Positions 30,889 to 39,540 of a stretch of DNA of 64,000 bases are shown in pieces. Source of the DNA: Mycolicibacterium sp. BiH015 (GTDB lineage Bacteria; Actinomycetota; Actinomycetes; Mycobacteriales; Mycobacteriaceae); contig NZ_JAQGCZ010000010.1 in assembly GCF_027706845.1 (NCBI RefSeq), positions 62,001 to 126,000 on the forward strand. The letters run 5' to 3'. The notes under the pieces were generated by a model, which saw only the letters and a program-made list of their open reading frames with translations, was not told the origin of the DNA and ran no database searches. The position numbers and the translations under genes are program-made. Numbering within the stretch: the stretch's first letter is position 1; each line of letters opens with the position of its first letter.

Positions 30889-31749
30889 CTAGACGTGGTA
30901 GTCGTACCACTTGAGGTAGCCGCCTGCGTCGACGCGCAGTTGCATGCCGGTGACGTACCGAGACTCGTCGGAGGCCAGCCACAGCACCGCATTGCTGATG
31001 TCCTCGGGTTCGATGTAGTTGACCTTCATCGCCTGCTGCACGCCGAACACGGGCTCGGCGTCCGCGCGGGTCGGGTTCTCCAAATCTGGTCGGAATGACC
31101 GGTACATCGGCTCGCTCTGCAACATGTCCGTGTTGCAGTTGGTCGGGTGGATGACGTTGGCGCGGATGCCACGCACCGCCAGTTCGGTTGCCAGCGCGTG
31201 CACGTATTCGGAGATCAGGCGTTTGGAGATCATGTAACCCATGCCGCCGGGATCGCTGCCCGGATTGGGCTTGCTGTGCGCGTCCATCAGCGCAGCGGCT
31301 GAGGCGGTGGCGATGATGGACGCGCCCTCCTTGAGGTGCGGCAGCGCGACCTGGATCGCGTTGATCGTGCCGACGAAGTTCGTGTTGATGCCGTCAGTCC
31401 AGGCCTGCATCGCGGGCTGGCCTTTCATGGCGGCGATTCCGGCCTGGGCCACCACGATGTCGACCTTGCCGAACTCTGCGATACCGACCTCCAGCGCTGC
31501 GCGCAATTCGGCCTCGTTGCGCACGTCGGCTTTGGCGGTCACGATGCGCTGTCCGGTCTTCTCGACGAAGTTCTTGGTCTCCTCGAGATCTTCGGGGGTG
31601 GCCATCGGATAGCCGACGGTGTCGTAGTCCTTGCAGATGTCCACCGCGATGATGTCGGCGCCCTCTTCGGCGAGCCGCACCGCATGGCTGCGTCCCTGCC
31701 CGCGTGCTGCTCCGGTGATGAACGCGACCTTGCCTTGAACACGTCCCAT
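30889..31749 (-). CDS. Mycofactocin-type short-chain dehydrogenase
   Basis: A 286-residue SDR starting at ATG 31749. TGAARGQGRSHAVRLAEEGA is the cofactor site and GYMISK holds the catalytic Tyr and Lys. After the second strand it has the insertion VDICKDYDTVGYPMATPEDL, which marks the mycofactocin-associated SDR family (carveol-dehydrogenase-like). These enzymes keep NAD(H) bound and pass electrons to mycofactocin. It probably oxidises an alcohol produced by the P450s. The mycofactocin synthesis genes are not in the window. Confidence 0.88.
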   Translation of the reverse strand: MGRVQGKVAFITGAARGQGRSHAVRLAEEGADIIAVDICKDYDTVGYPMATPEDLEETKNFVEKTGQRIVTAKADVRNEAELRAALEVGIAEFGKVDIVVAQAGIAAMKGQPAMQAWTDGINTNFVGTINAIQVALPHLKEGASIIATASAAALMDAHSKPNPGSDPGGMGYMISKRLISEYVHALATELAVRGIRANVIHPTNCNTDMLQSEPMYRSFRPDLENPTRADAEPVFGVQQAMKVNYIEPEDISNAVLWLASDESRYVTGMQLRVDAGGYLKWYDYHV

Positions 31750-31784
31750 GAACTCTGGTCCTTTCGCTGGAATCTGCTGACTCG

Positions 31785-32486
31785 TCAGGTGTTGCGGCCG
31801 CCGTTGACTCCCAGAATCTGGCCGGTGATGTAGCTGGCTTCGTCGGAGATGAAGAACGCGCATGCGGCGGCGATGTCTTCTGGGCGGCCCATGCGGCGCA
31901 CGGGTGTCTGCTGGATCTGCTTCTCGGTGTCGCCCAGGAAGCCGCGCTTCTCCGCCTTGCGCAGCATCGGGGTGTCGATGAAGCCGGGTGGGACGGCGTT
32001 GACGGTGATCCCGTGCTCGCCGTATTCCAGTGCAAGGGATTTGGTGAGTCCGTTGACCGCCGACTTGGCCGCGACATACGGCGACATGAACGGTTGGCCG
32101 GAATGCGTGCTCGACGACGAGATGTTGACGATGCGGCCCCATCGTGCCTCGATCATGTCGGGCAGCACGGCCTGGGTGCAGTGGAAGACTCCGTTGAGAT
32201 TGACGTCGACGACCTTCTGCCACTCGTCAAAGGTCAGATCGAGGAACTTCTTGAACCGATCGAGTCCCGCTGCGTTGACCAGGACCGTGACAGGTCCCAG
32301 TTCGGCATGAATTTCGTCGATCGCGGCGTCGACGGCGGCGCGATCGGTGACGTCGGCGGTGTAGGAGAACTTTTCCTCGCCCGCGTTCAGATCGATCGTC
32401 GCGACACGCAGACCGTCTCCACGGAGGCGCTCAGCGATCGCAGCGCCGATACCCGAAGCCCCACCGGTCACCACAGCGTTCTTCAC
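31785..32486 (-). CDS. Short-chain dehydrogenase/reductase
   Basis: A 233-residue classical SDR starting at GTG 32486: VVTGGASGIG (cofactor), NISSSSTHSG (catalytic Ser region), SPYVAAK (Tyr/Lys) and GQILGVNGGRNT at the C-terminus. An Asp after the second strand (ATIDLN) points to NAD as cofactor. It is first in the SDR-SDR-ferredoxin-P450 operon, downstream of the operator at 32538. Confidence 0.9.
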   Translation of the reverse strand: MKNAVVTGGASGIGAAIAERLRGDGLRVATIDLNAGEEKFSYTADVTDRAAVDAAIDEIHAELGPVTVLVNAAGLDRFKKFLDLTFDEWQKVVDVNLNGVFHCTQAVLPDMIEARWGRIVNISSSSTHSGQPFMSPYVAAKSAVNGLTKSLALEYGEHGITVNAVPPGFIDTPMLRKAEKRGFLGDTEKQIQQTPVRRMGRPEDIAAACAFFISDEASYITGQILGVNGGRNT

Positions 32487-32537
32487 GCGCGGACCCCGGC
32501 CATTTCCTCGACCATCAAGAATCTTCCTTCCGATTAT

Positions 32538-32552
32538 GAGAACCGTACTCTC
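32538..32552. promoter_or_regulatory. GAGAAT-type operator, weaker site 4
   Basis: GAGAACCGTACTCTC has GAGA/TCTC arms and matches the recurrent dyad at 10 of 12 defined positions. It is 51 bp upstream of the leftward SDR operon, in the divergent gap shared with the aldehyde dehydrogenase/mce unit. Confidence 0.5.
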
Positions 32553-32668
32553 GCATTATGCCGGATCGCAAGACATCAGCGCGGGTGTGTTCGCACTGGT
32601 GAGACGTTTGCGCGTGGATTGTCGCACCGTTTTCCGCAGGCAGCGAAGGTTCTTCCGATTTTCTTGAG

Positions 32669-32707
32669 TTCTCATCTCGCGAATGTATGATTCGCCGGAG
32701 ATGAGAA
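32669..32707. promoter_or_regulatory. Long dyad upstream of the aldehyde dehydrogenase-mce unit
   Basis: TTCTCATCTCGCGAAT (32669-32684) pairs with ATTCGC (32690-32695) and GAGATGAGAA (32698-32707), with a 5-base loop and a 2-base bulge. The outer arms end in TTCTC/GAGAA, the same half-sites as the GAGAAT motif but facing the other way. It lies 64 bp before the ATG at 32771, at a likely promoter position, so it is a candidate operator for the 14.6-kb unit that includes mce. Confidence 0.55.
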
Positions 32708-32770
32708 TGCAGTTTCCATCACATTAGCCCACATCAAGCCCGTTGCAGGAAGCTCGGACCGAGGAGAACG

Positions 32771-34273
32771 ATGCCGGAAACAGCCACGATCTCGAGTGGA
32801 GGCGCAGCCGCCGGGGAGGTGGCGCAGACTGTCAGCCGCCGCCTTCTGATCGGCGGACAGTTGCTCGAGGCGGACCGGACGTTTCCATCGCTCAACCCGG
32901 CGACGGGCGAGGTGCTCGGTTATGCGCCGGACGCCGGGGTCGCCGATGCTGAGGCTGCGGTGGCGGCCGCGCGCGATGCCTTCGACAACGGCGGCTGGGC
33001 CACCGACACCGGCCTGCGGATCCGCTGCCTCGAGCAGCTGCACACCGCGTTGATCGAGCATCGCGACGAGCTCGCCGAGCTGACCATCGCCGAGGTCGGC
33101 GCCACGCCCGCGCTGTGCCAGGGCGCGCAGCTGGATCAGCCGATCGAGATCGTGCGGTACTACGCCGATCTGCTCAAGACCTATCCGCTGACCGAGGATC
33201 TCGGCAACATCGAGAGCCGGGGCATGCAGCACCACCGCTGGGTCGAGAAGGAAGCAGGCGGCGTCGTCGCCGCGATCATCGCCTACAACTATCCCAACCA
33301 GCTCGCCCTGGCGAAGCTGGCACCGGCGCTTGCCGCCGGGTGCACAGTCGTACTCAAGTCCGCACCCGATACCCCGCTCGTCACGCTCGCCCTCGGTGAG
33401 CTGATCGCCAACCACACCGACATCCCCGCGGGCGTCGTGAACGTGCTCTCCGGCGCCGACCCCGCCGTCGGCGTGGCGCTGACCACCAGCCCCGGCGTCG
33501 ACATGGTCACGTTCACCGGATCCACGCCCACCGGTCGCGCCATCATGGCCGCCGCCAGCACAACGCTGAAAAAGGTCTTCCTCGAGCTCGGTGGCAAGTC
33601 GGCGGCGATCGTGCTCGACGACGCCGACTTCAACACGGCCGCGTTGTTCTCCGCGTTCAGCATGGTCACGCACGCAGGTCAGGGCTGTGCCCTGACGTCG
33701 CGTCTGCTCGTCCCGAAGAAACACAAGGACGAGCTCGTCGAGATGATCAAGAACAACTTCGGTCTCGTCAGATACGGCGACCCGAAGGCCGAAGGCACCT
33801 ATATGGGCCCGCTGATCAGCGAGAAGCAGCGCGACAAGGTCGACGGCATGGTCAAGCGCGCCGTCGAGGCGGGAGCCACTCTCGTCACGGGCGGAGAGAA
33901 AGTCGATCCGGGCTACTTCTACACGCCGACCCTGCTGGCCGATGTCGATCCCGACAGCGAGATCGCCCAGGAGGAGGTCTTCGGTCCCGTGCTGGCGGTC
34001 ATCGCCTATGAGGACGACGACGACGCCGTGCGCATCGCCAACAATTCGATCTACGGGCTGTCCGGTGCGGTGTTCGGCAGCCAGGACCGTGCGCTTGCCG
34101 TGGCCCGGCGGATCCGCACCGGAACCTTCTCCATCAACGGAGGCAACTACTTCAGTCCCGACAGCCCGTTCGGCGGATACAAGCAATCGGGCATCGGCCG
34201 GGAGATGGGCAAGGCGGGGCTCGAAGAGTTCCTGGAGAGCAAGACGTTCGCGACGGTGGTGGGCTCTCGATGA
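32771..34273 (+). CDS. Aldehyde dehydrogenase
   Basis: A 500-residue NAD(P)-dependent aldehyde dehydrogenase: AYNYPNQLALAKLAPALAAG (active-site Asn), VTFTGSTPTGRAIM (cofactor), LELGGKSAAIVLDDADF (general-base Glu) and HAGQGCALTSR with the catalytic Cys. C-terminal SPFGGYKQSGIGREMGKAG is typical. It should oxidise an aldehyde made from a P450- and SDR-derived alcohol to the acid. It starts the long rightward unit: 28 bp separate it from the CoA-transferase gene. Confidence 0.94.
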   Translation: MPETATISSGGAAAGEVAQTVSRRLLIGGQLLEADRTFPSLNPATGEVLGYAPDAGVADAEAAVAAARDAFDNGGWATDTGLRIRCLEQLHTALIEHRDELAELTIAEVGATPALCQGAQLDQPIEIVRYYADLLKTYPLTEDLGNIESRGMQHHRWVEKEAGGVVAAIIAYNYPNQLALAKLAPALAAGCTVVLKSAPDTPLVTLALGELIANHTDIPAGVVNVLSGADPAVGVALTTSPGVDMVTFTGSTPTGRAIMAAASTTLKKVFLELGGKSAAIVLDDADFNTAALFSAFSMVTHAGQGCALTSRLLVPKKHKDELVEMIKNNFGLVRYGDPKAEGTYMGPLISEKQRDKVDGMVKRAVEAGATLVTGGEKVDPGYFYTPTLLADVDPDSEIAQEEVFGPVLAVIAYEDDDDAVRIANNSIYGLSGAVFGSQDRALAVARRIRTGTFSINGGNYFSPDSPFGGYKQSGIGREMGKAGLEEFLESKTFATVVGSR

Positions 34274-34301
34274 GCGCTTGCGCGAAGAGCAGAGGGCACC
34301 G

Positions 34302-35510
34302 ATGAGTAAGCCGCTAAATGGGATCCGCGTTCTCGAGGTCGCGATGTACGGCTTCGTTCCGTCGGCGGGCGCGGTGCTCGCCGAGTGGGGCGCCGATGTC
34401 ATCAAGGTCGAGCACGCCGTCACCGGCGACCCGCAGCGCGGTCTCCGTCAGACGGGGCTGCTGCGCGTCGACGGCGACCCCAACCCGAACATCGAGCACG
34501 CCAATCGCCTCAAGCGCAGTATCGGTCTCGACATGTCGGTGCCCGAAGGTCGCGAGGTACTTATGGAACTGGCGCGCCGTGCCGACGTCTTCCTGACCAG
34601 CTTCCTGCCGGGGCACCGCCAGAAGTTCGGCATCGACGTCGACGACATCCGTGCCGTGAACCCGTCGGTCATCTACGCCCGCGGCAGCGCACTGGGACCC
34701 CGTGGTGACGAAGCGGTCAAGGGTGGCTATGACATGACCGCCTTCTGGTGCCGCGCGGGAACTGCCGCCACGATCACGCCGCCGGGCACGCCCGGGATGG
34801 TCGGCCCGCCCGGGCCTGCCTACGGCGACACCATCTCGGGCACCAATCTCGCCGGCGGCATCGCGGCGGCGCTTCTCAAGCGGGAGCGCACCGGCGAGCC
34901 GTCGGTGGTGGATGTGTCGTTGCTCGGCAGCGGACTGTGGTCGATGGGTCACACGGTGGCGCTGACCAAACATCTGGGTCAACGGATGGAGGCGTTCCCG
35001 CCGGGAACGCAAGGGTCGCCGTTCAATCCGCTCGTCGGGCTGTACCCCACCGCCGATGACCGCTACATCTCCTTCGTGATGATGCAGCCGACGAAGTTCT
35101 GGGCCGACGTGTGCCGGCACATGGAACTCGACGACCTGATCGACGACCCGCGCTTTGCGACCGCCGAATCGATTGCCGAGAACACCGCCGCGGCCAACGA
35201 GATCCTCACCGAGGCCATGCAGAAGCGGTCGCTGCCCGAGTGGAGCGAGCGGTTCGCGACGCTGGCCGGACCGTGGGCACCCGTGCAGGACACGCTGCAG
35301 GCCGTCGAGGATGCCCAGATCCGCGCCAACGAATACCTGGTGCAGGCAGGCGAACTCGAGTTGGTCGCCAACCCGGTGCAGTTCGATGTCGCCGCCCCCA
35401 CCTCGGGGCCCGCGCCGGGTTTCGCCGAGCAGACCGACGACATCCTTGTCGAGCTCGGCATGGACTGGGACCGCATCATCGAGCTCAAGACCGCGGGCGC
35501 CGTCACGTGA
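34302..35510 (+). CDS. CaiB/BaiF-type CoA transferase
   Basis: A 402-residue family III CoA transferase. It starts NGIRVLEVAMYGFVPSAGAV with EWGADVIKVEH, has the catalytic Asp in VKGGYDMTAFW, and later VDVSLLGSGLWSMG. It would move CoA between acyl-CoA and the acid produced by the aldehyde dehydrogenase, without ATP. Alpha-methylacyl-CoA racemases share the fold, but this sequence resembles transferases more. The gene is followed 23 bp later by the HMG-synthase-like gene. Confidence 0.9.
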   Translation: MSKPLNGIRVLEVAMYGFVPSAGAVLAEWGADVIKVEHAVTGDPQRGLRQTGLLRVDGDPNPNIEHANRLKRSIGLDMSVPEGREVLMELARRADVFLTSFLPGHRQKFGIDVDDIRAVNPSVIYARGSALGPRGDEAVKGGYDMTAFWCRAGTAATITPPGTPGMVGPPGPAYGDTISGTNLAGGIAAALLKRERTGEPSVVDVSLLGSGLWSMGHTVALTKHLGQRMEAFPPGTQGSPFNPLVGLYPTADDRYISFVMMQPTKFWADVCRHMELDDLIDDPRFATAESIAENTAAANEILTEAMQKRSLPEWSERFATLAGPWAPVQDTLQAVEDAQIRANEYLVQAGELELVANPVQFDVAAPTSGPAPGFAEQTDDILVELGMDWDRIIELKTAGAVT

Positions 35511-35533
35511 CGTCAGCGGCCCGGAGTTAACGG

Positions 35534-36709
35534 ATGCCCTACGTCGCATCCGTCGGCACCTACCTACCCTGCTGGGGTTCGTCCCTGCAGCGGGTTGCCG
35601 GCGATGACGAGGACGCGGTCACGATGGCCGTCGAGGCGGGGCGGGCGGCTCTGACAGGTGGCGGCGCGGTCGAACGCGTGGTTCTCGTCAGCCGCGACCT
35701 GCCGCTGCTGGAAAGCAGCAACGCGGCCGTCCTGCTGGCCGGTCTCGGACTGGATCCCGAGCTGGAGGTCGACGAACGTCTCGGCGGCGCGCCCGCCACG
35801 GTCGACGCCCTGAGCTCGGCGCGCCCACGCACCCTGATCAGCGGGGCCGACCTTGCGCCCGCGGGAGCAGCGGCGATCCTGACCGCCGAGCGCGGCCTCC
35901 AGGTGCGCACCGCGGCCCGCGTGGCACGAAGCCTTCCGGTGCGCACCCGCAACGCCACCGGAGACGTCCACGACTACGGGGACCCGCGGCTACTGCGCGA
36001 GCGTGGCCTGATCGCCTCGTTGGCCGCGGCGTGGCTGGACACCCCGGTGGCTGTGGCAGGAGTGGACCACGAGCAGGCGGCCGATCTGTGCCTCGGCGAG
36101 CCGCCGGTGCTGCCGACCGTCGGCGCGAGCGCGAGCCTCTTCGCTCTGGCGGGTCTTGCCGAGCAGGGCAAGACCGGCCCGCTGGTGGCAGTCGAGCAGG
36201 CGATTCTGTCAGGGATCAGCCTCGGCGGCGGAGCCGCGCAGACCCACCGCAGAGAGCCCCGGCCGCGTCCGATACCGCAGAGCAACCCCGGATCCGACGC
36301 CAACATCCCGATCTCGCTGGCCGCCTACGAGCGGGCGTTCGAGGCAAAGGTGCGCTGGGAGGCAGGACAATTCGCCGGTTCCGACGAGCTCGACTTCCCG
36401 CCGCGCTACCGTGTCGGTGCCGACGGCGCGCTGGCGACCGATTACGAGTTGGTTCCGCTACCTCGCACAGGCGTGGTCTATACCGAGACGACGGTGCACA
36501 TACCCGTCCCCGGGCTGACGACGCCGTATTCGTTGGTGATCGTCGAGCTGGACGACGTCGGTATCCGAGCCCTGGTGAAGGTGACCGGCGCAAAGCCGGG
36601 CACGGTGGACATCGGAGACCGGGGCCGGATGGCGCTGCGCCGGGTCGCGGTGCGGTCGGGGGTGCCGGACTACGGCTACGCATTCGAACCAGATCAGGAC
36701 GCCGCATGA
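35534..36709 (+). CDS. HMG-CoA-synthase-like protein fused to a Cys-less DUF35 OB domain
   Basis: A 391-residue protein. Residues about 1-240 follow the HMG-CoA synthase/FabH-like half of the thiolase fold (MPYVASVGTYLPCWG, LISGADLAPAGAAAILTAER), but the region of the catalytic Cys reads RLGGAPATVDAL with no Cys. The C-terminal third is a DUF35-type OB fold (FPPRYRVGADG, VYTETTVHIPVPG) without zinc-ribbon cysteines. It overlaps the thiolase gene by 4 bp. In archaea, thiolase, HMG-CoA synthase and DUF35 form one complex; this may be a reduced version acting as scaffold. Confidence 0.78.
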   Translation: MPYVASVGTYLPCWGSSLQRVAGDDEDAVTMAVEAGRAALTGGGAVERVVLVSRDLPLLESSNAAVLLAGLGLDPELEVDERLGGAPATVDALSSARPRTLISGADLAPAGAAAILTAERGLQVRTAARVARSLPVRTRNATGDVHDYGDPRLLRERGLIASLAAAWLDTPVAVAGVDHEQAADLCLGEPPVLPTVGASASLFALAGLAEQGKTGPLVAVEQAILSGISLGGGAAQTHRREPRPRPIPQSNPGSDANIPISLAAYERAFEAKVRWEAGQFAGSDELDFPPRYRVGADGALATDYELVPLPRTGVVYTETTVHIPVPGLTTPYSLVIVELDDVGIRALVKVTGAKPGTVDIGDRGRMALRRVAVRSGVPDYGYAFEPDQDAA

Positions 36710-37869
36710 GGCGGGTGGCCATCGTCGGCGCCGGCATGACGCCGTTCGCCGAGCACTTCGCACTGGGAATCAAAGATCTTCTCCCCATGGCGTTCTCGGC
36801 GTGCGCGGCGAGCGTCGACAAAGGTCTGGCCAAAAGCGACGTGCAGGCGGCGTGGTTCGGCGCAATGGGCACCGCAGACGGATTCCCGTCGGGTATCCTC
36901 GCCGACACACTGGGTCTGCCAGACGTTCCTGTGACACGTGTCGAGAACTCCTGTGCGACCGGACATGACGCGATCCGCAACGCGTTGTTCGGGGTGGCGT
37001 CGGGAGCGTTCGATGTCGCTCTCGTGGTCGGAGCCGACAAGCTCCGCGACACCACGTCGGCCGACATGCTGTGGGAGTGGGAGGCCATGGCGCGCGACAT
37101 GGCCTGGGATTACCCGCTGGGTCTGGTGGCTCCGGCAGGTTTTGCCTTACATGTTCGTCGATATCTCCACGAATCTCCGGCAACTGAAGAACACTTAGCC
37201 ATGGTGGCGGTCAAGAACCACCGGCATGGAGTGAACAACCCGAAGGCGCGGTTGCGCTTTGAGATCACGATGGAGCAGGCCCTGAACGCACCAACGGTGG
37301 TGACCCCGTTCCGGTTGTACGACTGCGCACCGCAGAGCGATGGTGCCGCAGCGCTCGTCATTGCCGCCGACGACGTCGTCGATCGCTTCACTGACCGGCC
37401 TGTCTGGGTTCGTGGTGTCGGGCTGGGTCTCGATTCGGTGATGCATCAGCACAAGCCGGACCTGACCTCGTTCCCCGCGACCACCAGGGCGGCCAAACAG
37501 GCCTTCGCGATGGCGGGCATGGGGCCCGAAGATGTGGACGTGGCGGAGGTGCACGACTTCCTCACCGGAATCGAGTTGATGAGCTACGAGGACCTCGGCT
37601 TCGCCGAAAGGCTCGGTGGCTACAAGCTTCTGGAGGCCGAAGTGACCAGCGTCGGAGGATCGCTGCCGGTCAATCCCAGCGGTGGACTCAAGGCCAAAGG
37701 GCATCCGCCCGGCGCGACCGGTGTCGCCCAGTGCGTCGAGCTGTTCGCCCAGCTGCGCGGCGAGGCCGTCAACCAAGTTGACGGTGCGCGAATCGCTCTG
37801 GCGCACAACGTCGGCGGACCGACGGCAGTATCAGCAGTGACCATCCTGGAGGGCCCGCATGGCGGTTAA
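36706..37869 (+). CDS. Thiolase (Ltp/SCP2-thiolase type)
   Basis: A 387-residue thiolase: nucleophile Cys83 in RVENSCATGHDAI, and GGLKAKGHPPGATG with the catalytic His near the C-terminus. Both features of a true thiolase are kept, unlike the Ltp-like protein at 53514. It should cleave a 3-ketoacyl-CoA. It overlaps the upstream HMG-synthase/OB protein (ATGA) and the yrbEA gene (11 bp), tying degradation to uptake in one transcript. Confidence 0.9.
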   Translation: MRRVAIVGAGMTPFAEHFALGIKDLLPMAFSACAASVDKGLAKSDVQAAWFGAMGTADGFPSGILADTLGLPDVPVTRVENSCATGHDAIRNALFGVASGAFDVALVVGADKLRDTTSADMLWEWEAMARDMAWDYPLGLVAPAGFALHVRRYLHESPATEEHLAMVAVKNHRHGVNNPKARLRFEITMEQALNAPTVVTPFRLYDCAPQSDGAAALVIAADDVVDRFTDRPVWVRGVGLGLDSVMHQHKPDLTSFPATTRAAKQAFAMAGMGPEDVDVAEVHDFLTGIELMSYEDLGFAERLGGYKLLEAEVTSVGGSLPVNPSGGLKAKGHPPGATGVAQCVELFAQLRGEAVNQVDGARIALAHNVGGPTAVSAVTILEGPHGG

Positions 37870-38668
37870 GGGACCAGAGCGTTGGACGACGGGTATCGCG
37901 CTTCCGAATGGGTTGTCGGGTGCGATGCAGGCGGTGGGTGGGTTTTTCTCGATGTCGTTGGATGCGGTGCTGTATGTGTTCCGCAGGCCTTTTCAGTGGC
38001 GTGAGTTTTTGGAGCAGTGCTGGTTTGTGGCGAAGGTGTCGATGGCGCCGACGTTGTTGGTGGCGATTCCGTTCACGGTGTTGGTGTCGTTCACGTTGAA
38101 CATTCTGCTGCGTGAGTTGGGTGCTGCTGATCTGTCGGGTGCGGGTGCGGCGTTCGGTGCGGTCACCCAGGTGGGGCCGTTGGTGACGGTGTTGATCGTG
38201 GCCGGTGCCGGTGCCACGGCGATGTGTGCTGATCTGGGGTCGCGCACCATCCGCGAGGAGATCGACGCGATGGAGGTGTTGGGTATCAACCCGGTGCAGC
38301 GTCTGGTGACCCCGCGGATGCTGGCGGCGGGGCTGGTGGCGTTGCTGCTCAACAGCTTGGTGGTGATCATCGGGATCCTGGGTGGTTATTTCTTCTCGGT
38401 GTTTGTCCAGGATGTGAATCCGGGTGCGTTCGCGGCGGGGATCACGCTGTTGACCGGGGTGCCCGAGGTGATCATCTCGTGTGTCAAGGCCGCGTTGTTC
38501 GGGTTGATCGCGGGTTTGGTGGCCTGCTATCGCGGGCTGACGATCACCGGCGGCGGCGCCAAAGCGGTGGGGAATGCGGTCAACGAGACGGTGGTGTATG
38601 CGTTCATGGCGTTGTTCGTGATCAATGTGGTGGTCACTGCCATCGGTATCCGGATGACGACGGGATAG
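37859..38668 (+). CDS. yrbEA: YrbEA: MlaE-like permease of the Mce transporter
   Basis: A 269-residue membrane permease with about five to six helices and the cytoplasmic coupling motif REEIDAMEVLGINPVQRLV (about residues 136-154), which contacts the ATPase (MceG/Mkl, not in this window). It pairs with YrbEB to form the permease of the Mce lipid importer. Codon use is odd: third positions favour G and T (TTG, GTG, GGT) far more than the C-rich neighbours, as if converted from a paralogous mce operon. Confidence 0.95.
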   Translation: MAVKGPERWTTGIALPNGLSGAMQAVGGFFSMSLDAVLYVFRRPFQWREFLEQCWFVAKVSMAPTLLVAIPFTVLVSFTLNILLRELGAADLSGAGAAFGAVTQVGPLVTVLIVAGAGATAMCADLGSRTIREEIDAMEVLGINPVQRLVTPRMLAAGLVALLLNSLVVIIGILGGYFFSVFVQDVNPGAFAAGITLLTGVPEVIISCVKAALFGLIAGLVACYRGLTITGGGAKAVGNAVNETVVYAFMALFVINVVVTAIGIRMTTG

Positions 38669-38673
38669 CGGTC

Positions 38674-39531
38674 ATGGGGACTTCTACGGTGATCCGGTCG
38701 CGGTTCCCGCGGCTGGTCAATTACCTGGGCCGGCCGGTGTCGGTGCTGGGCCGTCTGGGTGATCATGTGTTGTTCTACGGCCGTGCACTGGGCGGGGTTC
38801 CGCATGCGGCGGTGCATTTCCGCAAGGAGATCATCCGGTTGATCGCCGAGATCTCCATGGGTGCGGGCACGTTGGCGATGATCGGCGGCACCGTGGTGAT
38901 CGTCGGGTTTTTGACCCTGGCCGCCGGTGGCACGCTGGCGATCCAGGGGTACAGCTCGCTGGGCAACATCGGGATCGAGGCGTTGACCGGGTTCTTGGCG
39001 GCGTTCATCAACGTGCGCATCGCCGCGCCGGTGGTGGCCGGGATCGGGTTGGCCGCCACGTTCGGGGCCGGGGTGACCGCCCAGTTGGGGGCGATGCGGA
39101 TCAACGAGGAGATCGACGCGCTGGAGTCGATGGGGATCCGGCCGGTCGAATACCTTGTCTCGACAAGGATCGTCGCGGGCATGGTCGCGATCACCCCGCT
39201 GTACTCGATCGCGGTGATCCTGTCGTTTCTGGCCTCCCAGTTCACCACCGTGGTGCTGTTCGGCCAATCCGGCGGACTCTATGACCACTACTTCGACACC
39301 TTCCTCAACCCGATCGACCTGTTGTGGTCGTTCCTGCAGGCCGTGCTGATGGCGATCGCGATCCTGTTGGTGCACACCTACTTCGGCTACTTCGCCTCCG
39401 GCGGACCCTCCGGCGTGGGCGCGGCGGTGGGCAACGCCGTGCGCACCTCCCTGGTGGTCGTCGTATCAGTGACACTGCTGGTCTCACTGTCGATCTACGG
39501 CTCCAACGGCAACTTCAACCTGTCGGGCTAG
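38674..39531 (+). CDS. yrbEB: YrbEB: MlaE-like permease of the Mce transporter
   Basis: A 285-residue partner permease starting at ATG 38674, five bases after the yrbEA stop. The coupling motif is NEEIDALESMGIRPVEYLV. The hydrophobic segments (TVVIVGFLTLAAGGTLAIQG, VVAGIGLAATFGAGVTAQLG, ending LVVVVSVTLLVSLSIYG) match the YrbE fold. The G/T-rich third-position bias continues from yrbEA up to about 39150 and then returns to normal. Confidence 0.95.
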   Translation: MGTSTVIRSRFPRLVNYLGRPVSVLGRLGDHVLFYGRALGGVPHAAVHFRKEIIRLIAEISMGAGTLAMIGGTVVIVGFLTLAAGGTLAIQGYSSLGNIGIEALTGFLAAFINVRIAAPVVAGIGLAATFGAGVTAQLGAMRINEEIDALESMGIRPVEYLVSTRIVAGMVAITPLYSIAVILSFLASQFTTVVLFGQSGGLYDHYFDTFLNPIDLLWSFLQAVLMAIAILLVHTYFGYFASGGPSGVGAAVGNAVRTSLVVVVSVTLLVSLSIYGSNGNFNLSG

Positions 39532-39540
39532 GAGGACACG

